Positions 17,274-26,242 of a stretch of 64,000 bases of DNA are shown one piece after another. Source of the stretch: Dyadobacter diqingensis (lineage in GTDB: Bacteria > Bacteroidota > Bacteroidia > Cytophagales > Spirosomataceae); assembly GCF_024220585.1 (NCBI RefSeq), contig NZ_JAMXKF010000013.1:124738-188737 (forward strand), in the 5' to 3' direction. Below the pieces are notes generated by a model. The model saw only the letters and a program-made list of their open reading frames with translations. It was not told the origin of the DNA and made no database searches. The position numbers and the translations under genes are program-made. Numbering within the stretch: position 1 is the stretch's first letter; every line of letters begins with the position of its first letter.

Positions 17274-19196
17274 TTAGGAAGCGTAATCCACGTTTTCCTG
17301 AAACAGCAGTGAAATCAGTTTTTTATGCTGTGAAAAATCTGGGATCAGTAATTGTGCTCCGGCACGCACCAGACGTGGCCGTTTGGCCGGGTTATGCCCA
17401 AAGCGTTGTAATTCGTTGCTGGTAATACCCACGGATACTCCACCAGCGCGGCGGCCTTCCCGGATTTCGTCGGGACCATCACCGAAAACAGCCAGTTCGT
17501 TTCCGTTGAGGTTATTTTCCCGGATGATTTTCTCAATGATCATCTTTTTTGAAAACTTGGTATAATCCTTTAATGCACCATAAATACCGCCATCAAAAAG
17601 ATCGGCATAACCGAGCAGTTTTGCTTCATTCACAACGTCATCGACATCGGTACCACTGGCCAGATACATGGTCACACCACGTTCTTTCAATTGATAAAGG
17701 AAAGCAACGGCACCTTTCATGGTGTAATCCGCCTGCCCAAGTTCGCCTGCTTCCAGCTTTTGCATGCGTTTGTTGACCATTTCCATCAGGCCATCGTTGT
17801 AAAGCTCTTTGTACTGAAATTTATCCAGAATCTCGTTTTCCGGTACAAATCCAAACTCTTTTACCAACGCAACCAATCCCTCCATCTGGAAAATTGTCTG
17901 AATACCGGTGGTTTTGTGAATAAAATCCTTAACCCTTTCCTGTACTTTGTGATAAGTTCCTGAATCGACTGTGTCGTAGTGGTTGCCAAGAATGGATTTC
18001 ATCATAACGGGCTCCATAATTTCTTCCCAACCCTGGCGCAGAGAGCTGATGGTACCATCATGATCGAAAACGGCGTAACGGATATGTCCTAAACGGTCGA
18101 GGATCTCGGGACTGCAAAGTTCGAATTCTGTTTCAGGAACATATACGGCCAGGCGTTCATTTTCGGCCAGGTCTGCATTGTAAACAAAATCGGGTTCATG
18201 GCTTAAGTTTAGAATCTCTTCGCCGGTTGCGGTGCCTGTCGTATATAATTTCTGAACCGTTACCGCGGCGGCGAAATTGGCAAATCGAGCAGCCTCTCCG
18301 GCGGAAATGCCCGCTGCCAGGCATAACGTGATCGCACTGATGGTGGTGTCGCCTGCGCCTACGGTGTCCAGTTTTCCTTTTAACTGCAAACCGGGTACTT
18401 CGTGATAGCCATGCGCATCAAAAGCCAGAATACCGCGTTCCCCGCAGGTAACGAAAACAGGTTTCTGTGTCTTTGCAAAAACTTCCGCTCCGTATTTTTT
18501 GACATCATTGGTCGTAATGGTTTCATCCGGACTTGTACTGATGCCCAGCAAAGATGCCGTTTCTTTGTCGTTGGCCTTGCGATAGGTATTTTCGAAACGG
18601 TGATTATAATACCGAGAGTCCAGCATCACAATTTTGTTGCTGTATTTTTTAAAAAGCAGATTCGCTTCCTTGATAAACGATTCGTTATTGATACTGCCCA
18701 ACACCTGCTGGTTGAAGATCAGTGCATCATATTCTTGTAAGGTCGCTTCGATTGCGTCCAGGATTTTTCGGTCTGTTTCGGTTGTGCGTTCATTGAAAAG
18801 TCCAAAATCAATCCGGGGTTCTTCCTTTCCGTCAATGTGTCTTTTCAGATAACTGTACGTATTGAAATTATCCTGCTGAATGTAAAGTGACGTAGTGTCG
18901 GCACCCAATGTCTGCAATTGGCGGGTCAACTCCCGGCCATGAATATCGTTGCCTCTCACGCCGATGACCTTTATTTTTGCAGGATTGAGCGCAGCCAGAT
19001 TGGCCACAACATTCCCTGCTCCCCCGGGCGTGTAATAATGATCTGATACCGCTTCGGCCTGAAGGCCGGTTTCGATTGAGATTTCGGAACCCCGCTTATC
19101 CATGATCCAGTAGGAATCAAGACAAAAGTCGCCATACACGGCAATTTTTACTGCTGAGATTTTATTCAGAATACTTTCGATACGATTTTGGTCCAT
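17274..19196 (-). CDS. Fused PfkB sugar kinase and HAD phosphatase
   Basis: This 640-residue protein joins two enzymes. Residues 1-335 form a PfkB/ribokinase-type kinase most like the HldE/RfaE heptose kinase domain (GDFCLDSYW near 22, TPGGAGNVVANLAAL near 56, DTVGAGDT at 277-284 with catalytic D283). Residues about 370-640 form a HAD phosphatase: FDHDGT (D378, D380), ASGT (S514), Lys near 550 and GDGPDE (572-577). HldE normally carries a nucleotidyltransferase in place of the HAD part. A kinase-phosphatase pair could run consecutive steps on a sugar phosphate. It is followed by a 181-base gap to the YdjC operon. Cytoplasmic. Confidence 0.88.
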   Translation of the reverse strand: MDQNRIESILNKISAVKIAVYGDFCLDSYWIMDKRGSEISIETGLQAEAVSDHYYTPGGAGNVVANLAALNPAKIKVIGVRGNDIHGRELTRQLQTLGADTTSLYIQQDNFNTYSYLKRHIDGKEEPRIDFGLFNERTTETDRKILDAIEATLQEYDALIFNQQVLGSINNESFIKEANLLFKKYSNKIVMLDSRYYNHRFENTYRKANDKETASLLGISTSPDETITTNDVKKYGAEVFAKTQKPVFVTCGERGILAFDAHGYHEVPGLQLKGKLDTVGAGDTTISAITLCLAAGISAGEAARFANFAAAVTVQKLYTTGTATGEEILNLSHEPDFVYNADLAENERLAVYVPETEFELCSPEILDRLGHIRYAVFDHDGTISSLRQGWEEIMEPVMMKSILGNHYDTVDSGTYHKVQERVKDFIHKTTGIQTIFQMEGLVALVKEFGFVPENEILDKFQYKELYNDGLMEMVNKRMQKLEAGELGQADYTMKGAVAFLYQLKERGVTMYLASGTDVDDVVNEAKLLGYADLFDGGIYGALKDYTKFSKKMIIEKIIRENNLNGNELAVFGDGPDEIREGRRAGGVSVGITSNELQRFGHNPAKRPRLVRAGAQLLIPDFSQHKKLISLLFQENVDYAS

Positions 19197-19800
19197 TGCA
19201 TTAACTGGCTCTAAAGGTTCAGGAATTTAATTTTTCAAATATATTATATCACCGCTTTCGCTTTGCAATATATACGCTGCATTGAATAAGGTAGGCTATC
19301 TGCAGGGTTTTCATTTTTTGGAATCCGTGCAGGAAATACAACTTTTGACTTCACCGGAGTTGGTAGCGGACCGTCTTTTAAATCATGTTTTTATTGGCTG
19401 AAACAGCCTGAGCGGGAGGATTTAAGAGCTAAATGAGAAATAATCATTATCAATTTATTAAATAAAACCGATTTGCGCAAAATGACGATCTTTTTACGCA
19501 AGTTGCGATATGTTTTTCAATAACGCCCCGTAAATTTATAATTACAAATCTACTGGCATCGATCAAAATAAAACATTGTATAGATAATCCAAAGCGGAAT
19601 ATACTATTGACTATATAATGTTTCATCATATTTTATTTCAAAGTACAAGGCTTATTGCTAAATAATGAAGGTTTAGATTGTCGAATTTTTGATGTAGTTG
19701 TATTGGACTAATTTTCGAAAAAATGATAATTAATTCGAATGCGTTATTTGGAGATATTATTTAAATCAAACCCTGTTCACTTGACATAACCATTACTATC
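19197..19800. other. 604-base AT-rich divergent intergenic region
   Basis: This separates the kinase-phosphatase gene from the ECF sigma gene. It holds an open but start-less frame of about 47 codons ending at a TGA near 19435, which I take as chance, a Fur-like palindrome at 19438-19452, and otherwise AT-rich sequence. No gene or RNA is recognised. Confidence 0.5.
19438..19452. promoter_or_regulatory. Fur-box-like palindrome
   Basis: The sequence AAATAATCATTATCA matches the Fur 7-1-7 consensus TGATAATnATTATCA at 13 of 15 positions. It lies about 350 bases upstream of the ECF sigma gene. AT-rich context lowers its weight. Confidence 0.3.
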
Positions 19801-20340
19801 GTGGCCCATCCTGATCAAAATATCCTGCAAAAAGTTACGCAAGGCGACGAAGCCGCTTTTGCGACGCTCTACAATTATTATAAGGTGCCGGCACTTAGGT
19901 TTGCCATTTCTCTGCTAAAAGACGAGGAAGAATCGGAGAATATGGTACAGGACGTTTTCCTGAAAATCTGGATGAAAAGGGAGCATATTAAACCAGACCA
20001 TAACTTCAATTCATATCTTTTTACCTGTTTGCGTAACATGGCGTTTGATCATTTCAAAAAAATTGAGAAGAATGATTATCTGCGCAGACAATACATGGAA
20101 CTGATCAAGATTGCAGCTGATGATGAAAAAGAGGAAAAAGAACGGCGGATTTATTTGGTACAAACTGCGATCGACTCGTTGTCGCTGAAAAGAAAGCAAA
20201 TCCTAAGACTGAATATTGAAGAGGGGAAATCGTATCAGGAAATTGCAGAATTTCTTAGAATTTCGAAGAATACGGTAAAAAATCAGCTGGTGAAAGCAAA
20301 ACAGATATTGAGAGAAAAAGTAGATTTTGCCACGGCCTGA
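19801..20340 (+). CDS. ECF-type RNA polymerase sigma factor
   Basis: This 179-residue protein is an extracytoplasmic-function sigma-70. Region 2 is at about 20-90 (AFATLYNYYKVPALRFAISLL, VQDVFLKIWMKRE, NSYLFTCLRNMAFDHF) and region 4 at about 120-170 (IDSLSLKRKQILRLNIEEGKSYQEIAEFLRISKNTVKNQL). It resembles the FecI-like group of Bacteroidota that usually pairs with a FecR anti-sigma and a SusC/SusD receptor, but none is adjacent. The start is GTG at 19801, chosen because region 1.2/2 begins right after it. Its regulon is unknown. Confidence 0.9.
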   Translation: MAHPDQNILQKVTQGDEAAFATLYNYYKVPALRFAISLLKDEEESENMVQDVFLKIWMKREHIKPDHNFNSYLFTCLRNMAFDHFKKIEKNDYLRRQYMELIKIAADDEKEEKERRIYLVQTAIDSLSLKRKQILRLNIEEGKSYQEIAEFLRISKNTVKNQLVKAKQILREKVDFATA

Positions 20341-20400
20341 GCGTGCGTGTTCAAAGATATTAATGCCCCGATAACTCTACACAAAGATCCCTAAACCCTG

Positions 20401-20427
20401 AAAAAGGAGCCGAAAGGCTCCTTTTTT
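20401..20427. terminator. Bidirectional intrinsic terminator
   Basis: A perfect stem AAAAAGGAGCC/GGCTCCTTTTTT closes over a GAAA tetraloop with a T-run on each strand. It lies between the sigma gene and the convergent lipoprotein gene. Confidence 0.9.
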
Positions 20428-20450
20428 ATTGGTCGATATTGTCAGACAAT

Positions 20451-21062
20451 TTATTTCAAATCAGATAATTTGTCCAGGTCAATGTCTGCAAGAATACTTT
20501 TAAGCTGGTCCATAGTCAGGTTGTCTCCGTTCACATTGACTACAAAACGATCTGCAACCAGTACATTGATTTCCCCTGATTTACTTTCGTTATTGTATTT
20601 TTCGAAGCCCTTGTACCCTTCAATTTTTGTCGTTTTTTCGTAGCCGTTTTCTGTTTCCTTATCAATATCGGCCATTGTCCAGGCTGCGAGGGCCATTGTG
20701 GCCACACCTGCAACGCCACCGGTATCGAAAATCTCCACGTGGACGGAGGTGTTTGATTCATCCGAGTACCTGGCTTCGGCTCTCGAAATGGTAAAACCCA
20801 TTGCTCCGTTTTTTTCTCCGGAAGCCTCTTTTCTGGATAATCCTGCTGCCTTTTCCGGTAACAGCTCTTTCAGTTTACGAAAGTCAACCGGGTCAACAGG
20901 CTCCTTATTTTGCATGTCCTTCGCCTTGTCTGCAAATTGCTGCAAGGCTTCAACGGCGTTTTTAGGTTCTTCTTTTGCTTCCTCTTCCTCCTTTTTTGAA
21001 CCACAGCCCGACAGTAAGAAAACAGAAGCAAACGTGACCGTTAAAATAAATCTTTTTTTCAT
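20451..21062 (-). CDS. Uncharacterised lipoprotein
   Basis: This 203-residue protein is not recognised as a known family. It has a clear lipoprotein signal (MKKRFILTVTFASVFLLSGC) followed by a charged Glu/Lys-rich linker and a globular part. Visible features are ISRAEARYSDESNTSVHVEIFDTGG and, near the C-terminus, VLVADRFVVNVNGDNL. It likely sits in the outer or inner membrane facing the periplasm. It is convergent with the sigma gene across a terminator, and lgt lies upstream in the same direction after a gap of about 217 bases. No function is proposed. Confidence 0.75.
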   Translation of the reverse strand: MKKRFILTVTFASVFLLSGCGSKKEEEEAKEEPKNAVEALQQFADKAKDMQNKEPVDPVDFRKLKELLPEKAAGLSRKEASGEKNGAMGFTISRAEARYSDESNTSVHVEIFDTGGVAGVATMALAAWTMADIDKETENGYEKTTKIEGYKGFEKYNNESKSGEINVLVADRFVVNVNGDNLTMDQLKSILADIDLDKLSDLK

Positions 21063-21139
21063 ACAGATAGGTTATAGATATTACTGGATAAATGCAATTT
21101 AACTAAAAAACTATTCTGTATTGCTATCATGATCTGACG

Positions 21140-21260
21140 AGGTTCAGCGCAGTGTTAAATGAGTTCAACGCTAAGTTACAATGAGTTTTTTATTAATATT
21201 ATTTCTGCGAACTCAACGTAAAACCGGGAGACGTCGGCTCCTGTTAACTCAGCGTTTAAC
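21140..21260. repeat. Dispersed GCGTTTAAC-type element, copy B with a second inverted unit
   Basis: Bases 21204-21260 repeat copy A at 17221 (AAAACCGGG and AACTCAGCGTTTAAC blocks). Bases 21141-21176 contain related units (GTTCAGCG, GTTAAATGAGTTCAACGCTAAGTT) in the other direction, so the pair could fold together. The element lies just beyond the 3' end of lgt. Confidence 0.55.
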
Positions 21261-21279
21261 AACAATCCGGTTCTCGGAA

Positions 21280-22110
21280 TTAACTGATTTTCTGGATGGC
21301 GTTGTTTCTCGACTGGATGATAAAATACAAGCCTAAAATAACCACAGGAATACTCAGTATCTGCCCCATATTCAGCGCATAATTGGCTTCAAAAGCCTCC
21401 TGGTTTTCCTTTAAAAATTCATAAAGGAAACGTAAGGTGAAGACCCAGACGAAGAATACGCCAAGCAATAAGCCACGCGGCGTTTTTTCTTTGAATTTAT
21501 TCCATAAACCCAGCAGGACGAAAAAGAGGACAAAGCAGGAAATTGATTCGTATAGCTGTGCCGGATGTCTTGGTATCTGAAGAAATTCAGTGTTTTTCAT
21601 AAAAATAAAACCCCATGGAACGTCTGTCGGGCGGCCGACGATTTCGGAGTTCATAAGGTTTCCCAGTCGGATAAAGGATCCTGCCAGGGCAATGACGATA
21701 ACCATGCGGTCGGCGACCCATAAGAAAGTTTGGCCGGTCAGTTTTCTGCTTTTGGAATACAGAAAGAGCCCTATGATGATACCTACGACGGCGCCGTGGC
21801 TTGCCAAACCTGCGTAAGGAGGCAAAATAACTTCAAGTGGATTTTTGAATAGTACTTCCGGCTCGTAAAATAAAAAGTGGCCCACGCGCGCACCTACTAC
21901 GGTGGATATCACCATATATAATGTTAGGGCATCAATATCTTCCAGCGGTTTTTTCTCGTTTTTAAAAACGCGGATCATGATTTGTTGTCCGATCAGGAAA
22001 CCGGCCGCGAACAGAAGACCATACCAGCGAACAGGAAAGGGGCCGTAACCCAATAGTTGAGGGATTGTAAAGATTTCGGGATTTACGTCCCAAATTATAT
22101 AGGAAATCAT
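21280..22110 (-). CDS. lgt: Prolipoprotein diacylglyceryl transferase
   Basis: This 276-residue inner-membrane enzyme transfers diacylglycerol from phosphatidylglycerol to the lipobox cysteine of prolipoproteins, the first step of lipoprotein maturation. The sequence shows several membrane segments. The Lgt signature region is present (IALAGSFIRLGNLMNSEIVGRPT, with R and N in the expected places), as are GHFLFYEPEVLF and RHPAQLYES. The many lipoproteins in this window depend on it. It is divergent from yidD with a 50-base gap. The length is typical. Confidence 0.95.
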   Translation of the reverse strand: MISYIIWDVNPEIFTIPQLLGYGPFPVRWYGLLFAAGFLIGQQIMIRVFKNEKKPLEDIDALTLYMVISTVVGARVGHFLFYEPEVLFKNPLEVILPPYAGLASHGAVVGIIIGLFLYSKSRKLTGQTFLWVADRMVIVIALAGSFIRLGNLMNSEIVGRPTDVPWGFIFMKNTEFLQIPRHPAQLYESISCFVLFFVLLGLWNKFKEKTPRGLLLGVFFVWVFTLRFLYEFLKENQEAFEANYALNMGQILSIPVVILGLYFIIQSRNNAIQKIS

Positions 22111-22160
22111 GCGTTTATGATGTTAATTGTCAAAGATAATACTTTACACAACGAAGCAAA

Positions 22161-22370
22161 ATGAAATTTTTACTCATTGGATTGGTACGAATTTATCAGG
22201 GCGTTTTATCGCCTTATCTGCCAAATTCATGCCGTTATACGCCCACCTGTTCGCAGTACATGATCCAGGCGATTCAAAAGTATGGTGTTTTGAAAGGGGT
22301 GCCTATGGGTTTGAAACGGTTTTCCAGATGCCATCCCTGGGGCGGGCACGGACATGACCCCGTGCCATGA
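22161..22370 (+). CDS. yidD: Membrane protein insertion efficiency factor YidD
   Basis: This 69-residue protein matches YidD: LIRIYQGVLSPYLP-like start, SCRYTPTCSQYMIQAI and RCHPWGGHGHDPVP are the family hallmarks. It is a small membrane-associated amphipathic protein that aids YidC-dependent insertion. In many bacteria it sits by rpmH-rnpA-yidC; here it stands alone beside lgt, seven bases from the convergent MoxR gene. A second start at 22127 lies in another frame and is not it. Confidence 0.93.
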   Translation: MKFLLIGLVRIYQGVLSPYLPNSCRYTPTCSQYMIQAIQKYGVLKGVPMGLKRFSRCHPWGGHGHDPVP

Positions 22371-22376
22371 GAAAAA

Positions 22377-23330
22377 CTATCCGATTGCTACTTTTCTAAG
22401 AATTGAATCGATAATGGTGGTTGTTTTTACCCCATCCGCTTCTGCTTCATAATTCAGCATGATCCTGTGGTTCATGATATCGGGAGCCAGTGCTTTGATA
22501 TCCTCAGGCAAGACATAGTCCCGGCCTTCCAGATAAGCCAGCGCTTTTGCCGCACGGTTCAGATATATGGTCGCACGTGGTGACACACCAAACTGAATGT
22601 AACGGGCCTCGTCCCTTAAACCATAATCCAGCGGCCGTCTTGTCGCAAAAACCAGTTCGATGATATAGCGTTCGAGCGTTTCGGAAATATTTACTTTATT
22701 GACATTTTCACGGATTGCAAAAATATCCTGCTTGTTCAGGATCGGTTTGATCTGATAATCAAAAGTAATGTCGGACATCCGGCGCATCACTTCAAGCTCC
22801 TCCTGTTTGTTAAGGTAATCCACATAGACCTTCATCATAAAACGGTCGATCTGAGCCTCCGGAAGTGGATAAGTTCCTTCCTGCTCTACCGGATTCTGGG
22901 TTGCGAGCACTACAAAAGGTTTGTCGAGAAGATAAGTATGGTCGCCGATGGTTACCTGCTTTTCCTGCATCGCTTCCAGCAAGGCGGATTGTACTTTGGC
23001 GGGAGAACGGTTTACCTCATCGGCCAGAATGATATTGGAGAAGATCGGTCCTTTTTTTACTTCGTAGTCGCCAATTTTTGGTTTGTAGATCATCGTTCCG
23101 ATCAAATCGGCCGGCAACAAATCGGGCGTAAACTGAATCCGGCGGAAGTCAAGCTGTAACACCTTGGCCATCACATTGATGGTGAGCGTTTTTGCAAGAC
23201 CGGGTACACCTTCCAGAAGTATATGCCCGCCGGTGAAAAGACCGATAAGCAGCCTGTTGAGCAGACGATCCTGCCCCACAACTACCTTGCCCATTTCGTC
23301 GAGTACTTCTTTTATTTTTTCTAAATACAT
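22377..23330 (-). CDS. MoxR family AAA+ ATPase
   Basis: This 317-residue ATPase has Walker A (GGHILLEGVPGLAKT, near residue 35), Walker B (NIILADEVNRSPAKVQSALLEAMQE), sensor regions (VVLATQNPVEQEGTYPLPEAQIDRF) and a C-terminal lid domain. MoxR proteins act as chaperones with VWA-domain partners, often next to a DUF58 gene, but no such partner is visible here downstream. The start at 23330 gives the full N-terminus (MYLEKIKEVLDEMGKVVVGQ). Role assumed from family. Confidence 0.93.
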   Translation of the reverse strand: MYLEKIKEVLDEMGKVVVGQDRLLNRLLIGLFTGGHILLEGVPGLAKTLTINVMAKVLQLDFRRIQFTPDLLPADLIGTMIYKPKIGDYEVKKGPIFSNIILADEVNRSPAKVQSALLEAMQEKQVTIGDHTYLLDKPFVVLATQNPVEQEGTYPLPEAQIDRFMMKVYVDYLNKQEELEVMRRMSDITFDYQIKPILNKQDIFAIRENVNKVNISETLERYIIELVFATRRPLDYGLRDEARYIQFGVSPRATIYLNRAAKALAYLEGRDYVLPEDIKALAPDIMNHRIMLNYEAEADGVKTTTIIDSILRKVAIG

Positions 23331-23437
23331 GTGGTGTTAATTTTTAACACGGAGTATATTGGTTTTAAGTCTTGAATTTCCGAATAGGCGGATTGAAATT
23401 TAATCAATCATGCCTTGGTTATAGTCGGCAAATAGGA

Positions 23438-24301
23438 TTATTTCTTCCAAACGGCTCTTACAAACCTGTCTTTTCCGTGGATATCACGTAAGATTTCGAC
23501 CTGTTTATAATTACGTTCTTCAAAAACCTGCTTGGTGCCCGTGCCGAAGTGTTCGTTGATTTCCACGTAACATTTTCCGCCTTCTTTCAGGTGATGAACT
23601 CCAAAATCAGCAATGGCCTTGTAGAATAATAAAGGGTCACTGTCTTCCACGAAAAGTGCTTCATGTGGCTCAAAGCGCAATACATTCGGCCGCATATGTT
23701 CTGCTTCGGAATACGTCACGTAAGGTGGGTTACTTACAAGGCAGTCAAACTTGATGACGTTGCCCGGTAAGGGGAAGGTCACATTCAGCATATCCTGTTT
23801 TGCAAACTGAACGTCTGCGATAAGCTGACGGGCATTTTCGCGTGCTACGGAAAGTGCTTCATCAGAAACGTCCCAGGCGTGGACGGATACATGCGGAAGG
23901 AAACGGGCAAGAACAATGGCAATACAGCCACTCCCTGTCCCGATATCCAGAATAGCTACGTCTTTATCAGGTTCTGCGTAATCTCTTGTCACCATCTGAA
24001 CCAGCTCTTCTGTTTCCGGCCTTGGAATGAGGACCGAAGAAGAAACACGAAATTCCAGTCCGCAAAATTCGGTGGTACCGATAATATGTTGGACGGGTTC
24101 GTTGTTGTTCAGCCGGGAAATAATATTTCCCCAATCCGGCTGAGCCGTATTCTCCGGCACCGGCCTGTCAACCAGCACATCTATATTTCTCAACCGCATG
24201 TAATGTTCCAGGAGCATGAACGCAATGGCCTGGGATTCTTTGGGCGGATAAACATTAATTCCACTAACAATATGTTGATATAACTGACGAGCCGAAGTCA
24301 T
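23438..24301 (-). CDS. prmC: Release factor glutamine methyltransferase
   Basis: This 287-residue SAM-dependent methyltransferase modifies the GGQ glutamine of peptide-chain release factors. The diagnostic motif NPPY is present (VSNPPYVTYSEAEHM), as is the SAM loop ILDIGTGSGCIAIVLA. An N-terminal helical domain precedes (HYMRLRNIDVLVDRP region). It is divergent from ribD; the two starts lie less than 100 bases apart. Housekeeping. Length normal for PrmC. Confidence 0.95.
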   Translation of the reverse strand: MTSARQLYQHIVSGINVYPPKESQAIAFMLLEHYMRLRNIDVLVDRPVPENTAQPDWGNIISRLNNNEPVQHIIGTTEFCGLEFRVSSSVLIPRPETEELVQMVTRDYAEPDKDVAILDIGTGSGCIAIVLARFLPHVSVHAWDVSDEALSVARENARQLIADVQFAKQDMLNVTFPLPGNVIKFDCLVSNPPYVTYSEAEHMRPNVLRFEPHEALFVEDSDPLLFYKAIADFGVHHLKEGGKCYVEINEHFGTGTKQVFEERNYKQVEILRDIHGKDRFVRAVWKK

Positions 24302-24395
24302 TTTTGAGTTGATTTTTTATTCTGATGTCGGAAAGTTAGCAAATTATAAGAACTCACGAAAGTTGAGATTGAAAGGAGGTTTGTATTTTTACCAA

Positions 24396-25463
24396 ATGAA
24401 CAAGGATATACATTGGATGCAGCGGGCTTTACAGCTTGCAGAATACGGGCGGGGGAATGTCAGTCCCAACCCTATGGTGGGCTGTGTGATTGTGCATAAC
24501 GACCGGATTATCGGCGAAGGCTGGCACCGTCAGTATGGCGGTCCGCATGCGGAAGTTCGGGCTGTTGAAGATGTTGAGAAAAGAAATAACGGCCATCTTT
24601 TTTCAGAAGCAACTGCTTATGTGACACTTGAACCCTGTTCTCATACCGGGAAAACGCCTCCTTGCGCGGACTTGCTGGTGAGCAAAGGCATTAAAAAAGT
24701 CGTGGTTTGTAACGACGATCCTAATCCGCTGGTTTCGGGCAGGGGTATTGAGCGTTTAAAGGCTGCCGGGATCGAAGTGCTCTGCGGCGTACTGGCGGAG
24801 GAAGGCAAAAAACTGAACAGACGTTTTTTTTTCAGTTTCACCGAAAAACTTCCCTATGTTATTTTAAAATGGGCTGAGACCGCGGATGGTTACATCGCTG
24901 CTGAAAATGGAAAAACCGTACAAATCAGCGGACAGTTTTCGGGTGTCAGGGTGCATAAATGGCGGTCGGAAGAAGATGCTATTCTGGTCGGCTATCATAC
25001 GGCGCTCAACGACAATCCGAAACTTGACGTTCGCCACTGGAAAGGTAGAAACCCCGTGAGGGTTGTGCTCGACAGACATCTGCGCCTTCCCGAATCGTTA
25101 AATTTATTTGATACTTCGCAGCCGACCTTTATTGTCAACTATGATCGTCAGACTAGTTTTGACAATAATTCAGGAAGGTATGCAGGGCAGGGAAGCAATA
25201 CTTACATCCGGGTGAATCCGGGAAATGATGAAATTTTGCAGCTTTTGCAGCAGCTTTCTAAACGAGGAATCCAGTCGGTAATGGTGGAAGGTGGTGCGCA
25301 GGTTTTAGCATCCTTTCTGAAAGCCGGGTTATGGAATGAAATTCGAAGGTGCCAGAGTTTAAAAACAATCGGCAGCGGCGTCAAAGCACCACTGCCGGAA
25401 GGAGTATTAACAGGCTCGGAATTAATCCAGGATGATTTTTGGACGTATTATGTCAAAAATTAA
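24396..25463 (+). CDS. ribD: Bifunctional riboflavin deaminase/reductase
   Basis: The ATG at 24396 (MNKDIHWMQRALQLAEYGRG) gives a 355-residue RibD; the longer open frame adds 29 unrelated residues. It is preceded by a GGAGG box. The N-terminal domain is a zinc cytidine-deaminase-type pyrimidine deaminase (HAEVRAVEDVEK, PCSHTGKTPPCADLL). The C-terminal domain is the reductase (VILKWAETADGYIAAENGKT, GYHTALNDNPKLDVR, QSVMVEGGAQVLASFL). It carries out two consecutive steps in flavin synthesis. It ends four bases into the convergent aroE gene. Confidence 0.95.
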   Translation: MNKDIHWMQRALQLAEYGRGNVSPNPMVGCVIVHNDRIIGEGWHRQYGGPHAEVRAVEDVEKRNNGHLFSEATAYVTLEPCSHTGKTPPCADLLVSKGIKKVVVCNDDPNPLVSGRGIERLKAAGIEVLCGVLAEEGKKLNRRFFFSFTEKLPYVILKWAETADGYIAAENGKTVQISGQFSGVRVHKWRSEEDAILVGYHTALNDNPKLDVRHWKGRNPVRVVLDRHLRLPESLNLFDTSQPTFIVNYDRQTSFDNNSGRYAGQGSNTYIRVNPGNDEILQLLQQLSKRGIQSVMVEGGAQVLASFLKAGLWNEIRRCQSLKTIGSGVKAPLPEGVLTGSELIQDDFWTYYVKN

Positions 25464-26242
25464 ACACTCCACAAATCTTCCTCCGACGTCCAGATATCCC
25501 AGGCTTTTTCAGCCTGCATTTCGAGCATTTTTAAGCCGTTATGAACGGCTGCGCCCTGATCAAAACCTTTTTGCATAAATAGGGTCGTCGTCGGATTATA
25601 CACCAGGTCATACAGGAAGTGGCCCTTTGAAATCCATTGATAAGGTATTTCAGGGCATGTTTCTACATTGGGGTAAGTTCCAAGCGGTGTGGTATTGATG
25701 ATCAGAAGATGCGACTCCATAATTTCCTGCGTCAGCTCTTCATACAAAAGTGAGTCGTTGCTTTTTTGGCGGGATACAATTTTGTATTCCGTTTTCATAT
25801 CTTCCAATGCTGTTTTTACAGCCTGTGCCGCTCCGCCATTACCCAAAACCAATGCTTTAAAATTGCAGCAGGCCTCTCCACGGCGGTCCATCCATTCCGA
25901 AATCGATTGGCGAAATCCGTAGTAATCCGTGTTGTAACCCTTTGTGCTTCCATCAGCAAAAATTTTGATGGTATTCACGGCACCAATGCGTTCGGCTGAC
26001 GTATCATCCAGATCGTCCAGGTAAGTAATCACATCCTGTTTGTACGGGATTGTAACATTAATCCCTTTCAAATCAGGGTGTTTCTTCAATAACTCAGGCA
26101 ATTTTTCCAGCGTCTGCATTTCGAACAGGTCATAACTGCTGTTTGCAATACCTTCCCGTGCAAATTTTTCAGAAAAGTAACGTTTCGAAAAAGAGTGGGT
26201 TAAAGGAAAACCTATCAAACCATATAAGTTCATAAAAGTCAT
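25460..26242 (-). CDS. aroE: Shikimate dehydrogenase
   Basis: This 260-residue enzyme reduces 3-dehydroshikimate to shikimate with NADPH. It shows the substrate block FPLTHSFSKRYFSEKF, the catalytic lysine region NVTIPYKQDVI, the dinucleotide motif GNGGAAQAV and NTTPLGTYPN. Initiation could be at the ATG at 26242 or at 26233 (MNLYGLIGFP). The 3' end overlaps ribD by four bases, tail to tail. Length is slightly short but usual for Bacteroidota. Confidence 0.95.
   Translation of the reverse strand: MTFMNLYGLIGFPLTHSFSKRYFSEKFAREGIANSSYDLFEMQTLEKLPELLKKHPDLKGINVTIPYKQDVITYLDDLDDTSAERIGAVNTIKIFADGSTKGYNTDYYGFRQSISEWMDRRGEACCNFKALVLGNGGAAQAVKTALEDMKTEYKIVSRQKSNDSLLYEELTQEIMESHLLIINTTPLGTYPNVETCPEIPYQWISKGHFLYDLVYNPTTTLFMQKGFDQGAAVHNGLKMLEMQAEKAWDIWTSEEDLWSV

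Noticed and set aside
19300..19437. Start-less open frame of about 47 codons between the kinase and sigma genes
   Set aside because: No start codon, no family resemblance, and a preceding in-frame stop; chance opening in AT-rich DNA is likelier.
24309..24395. Early start for ribD
   Set aside because: The added 29 residues are unrelated to RibD, and the ATG at 24396 follows a GGAGG box and begins the conserved deaminase N-terminus.
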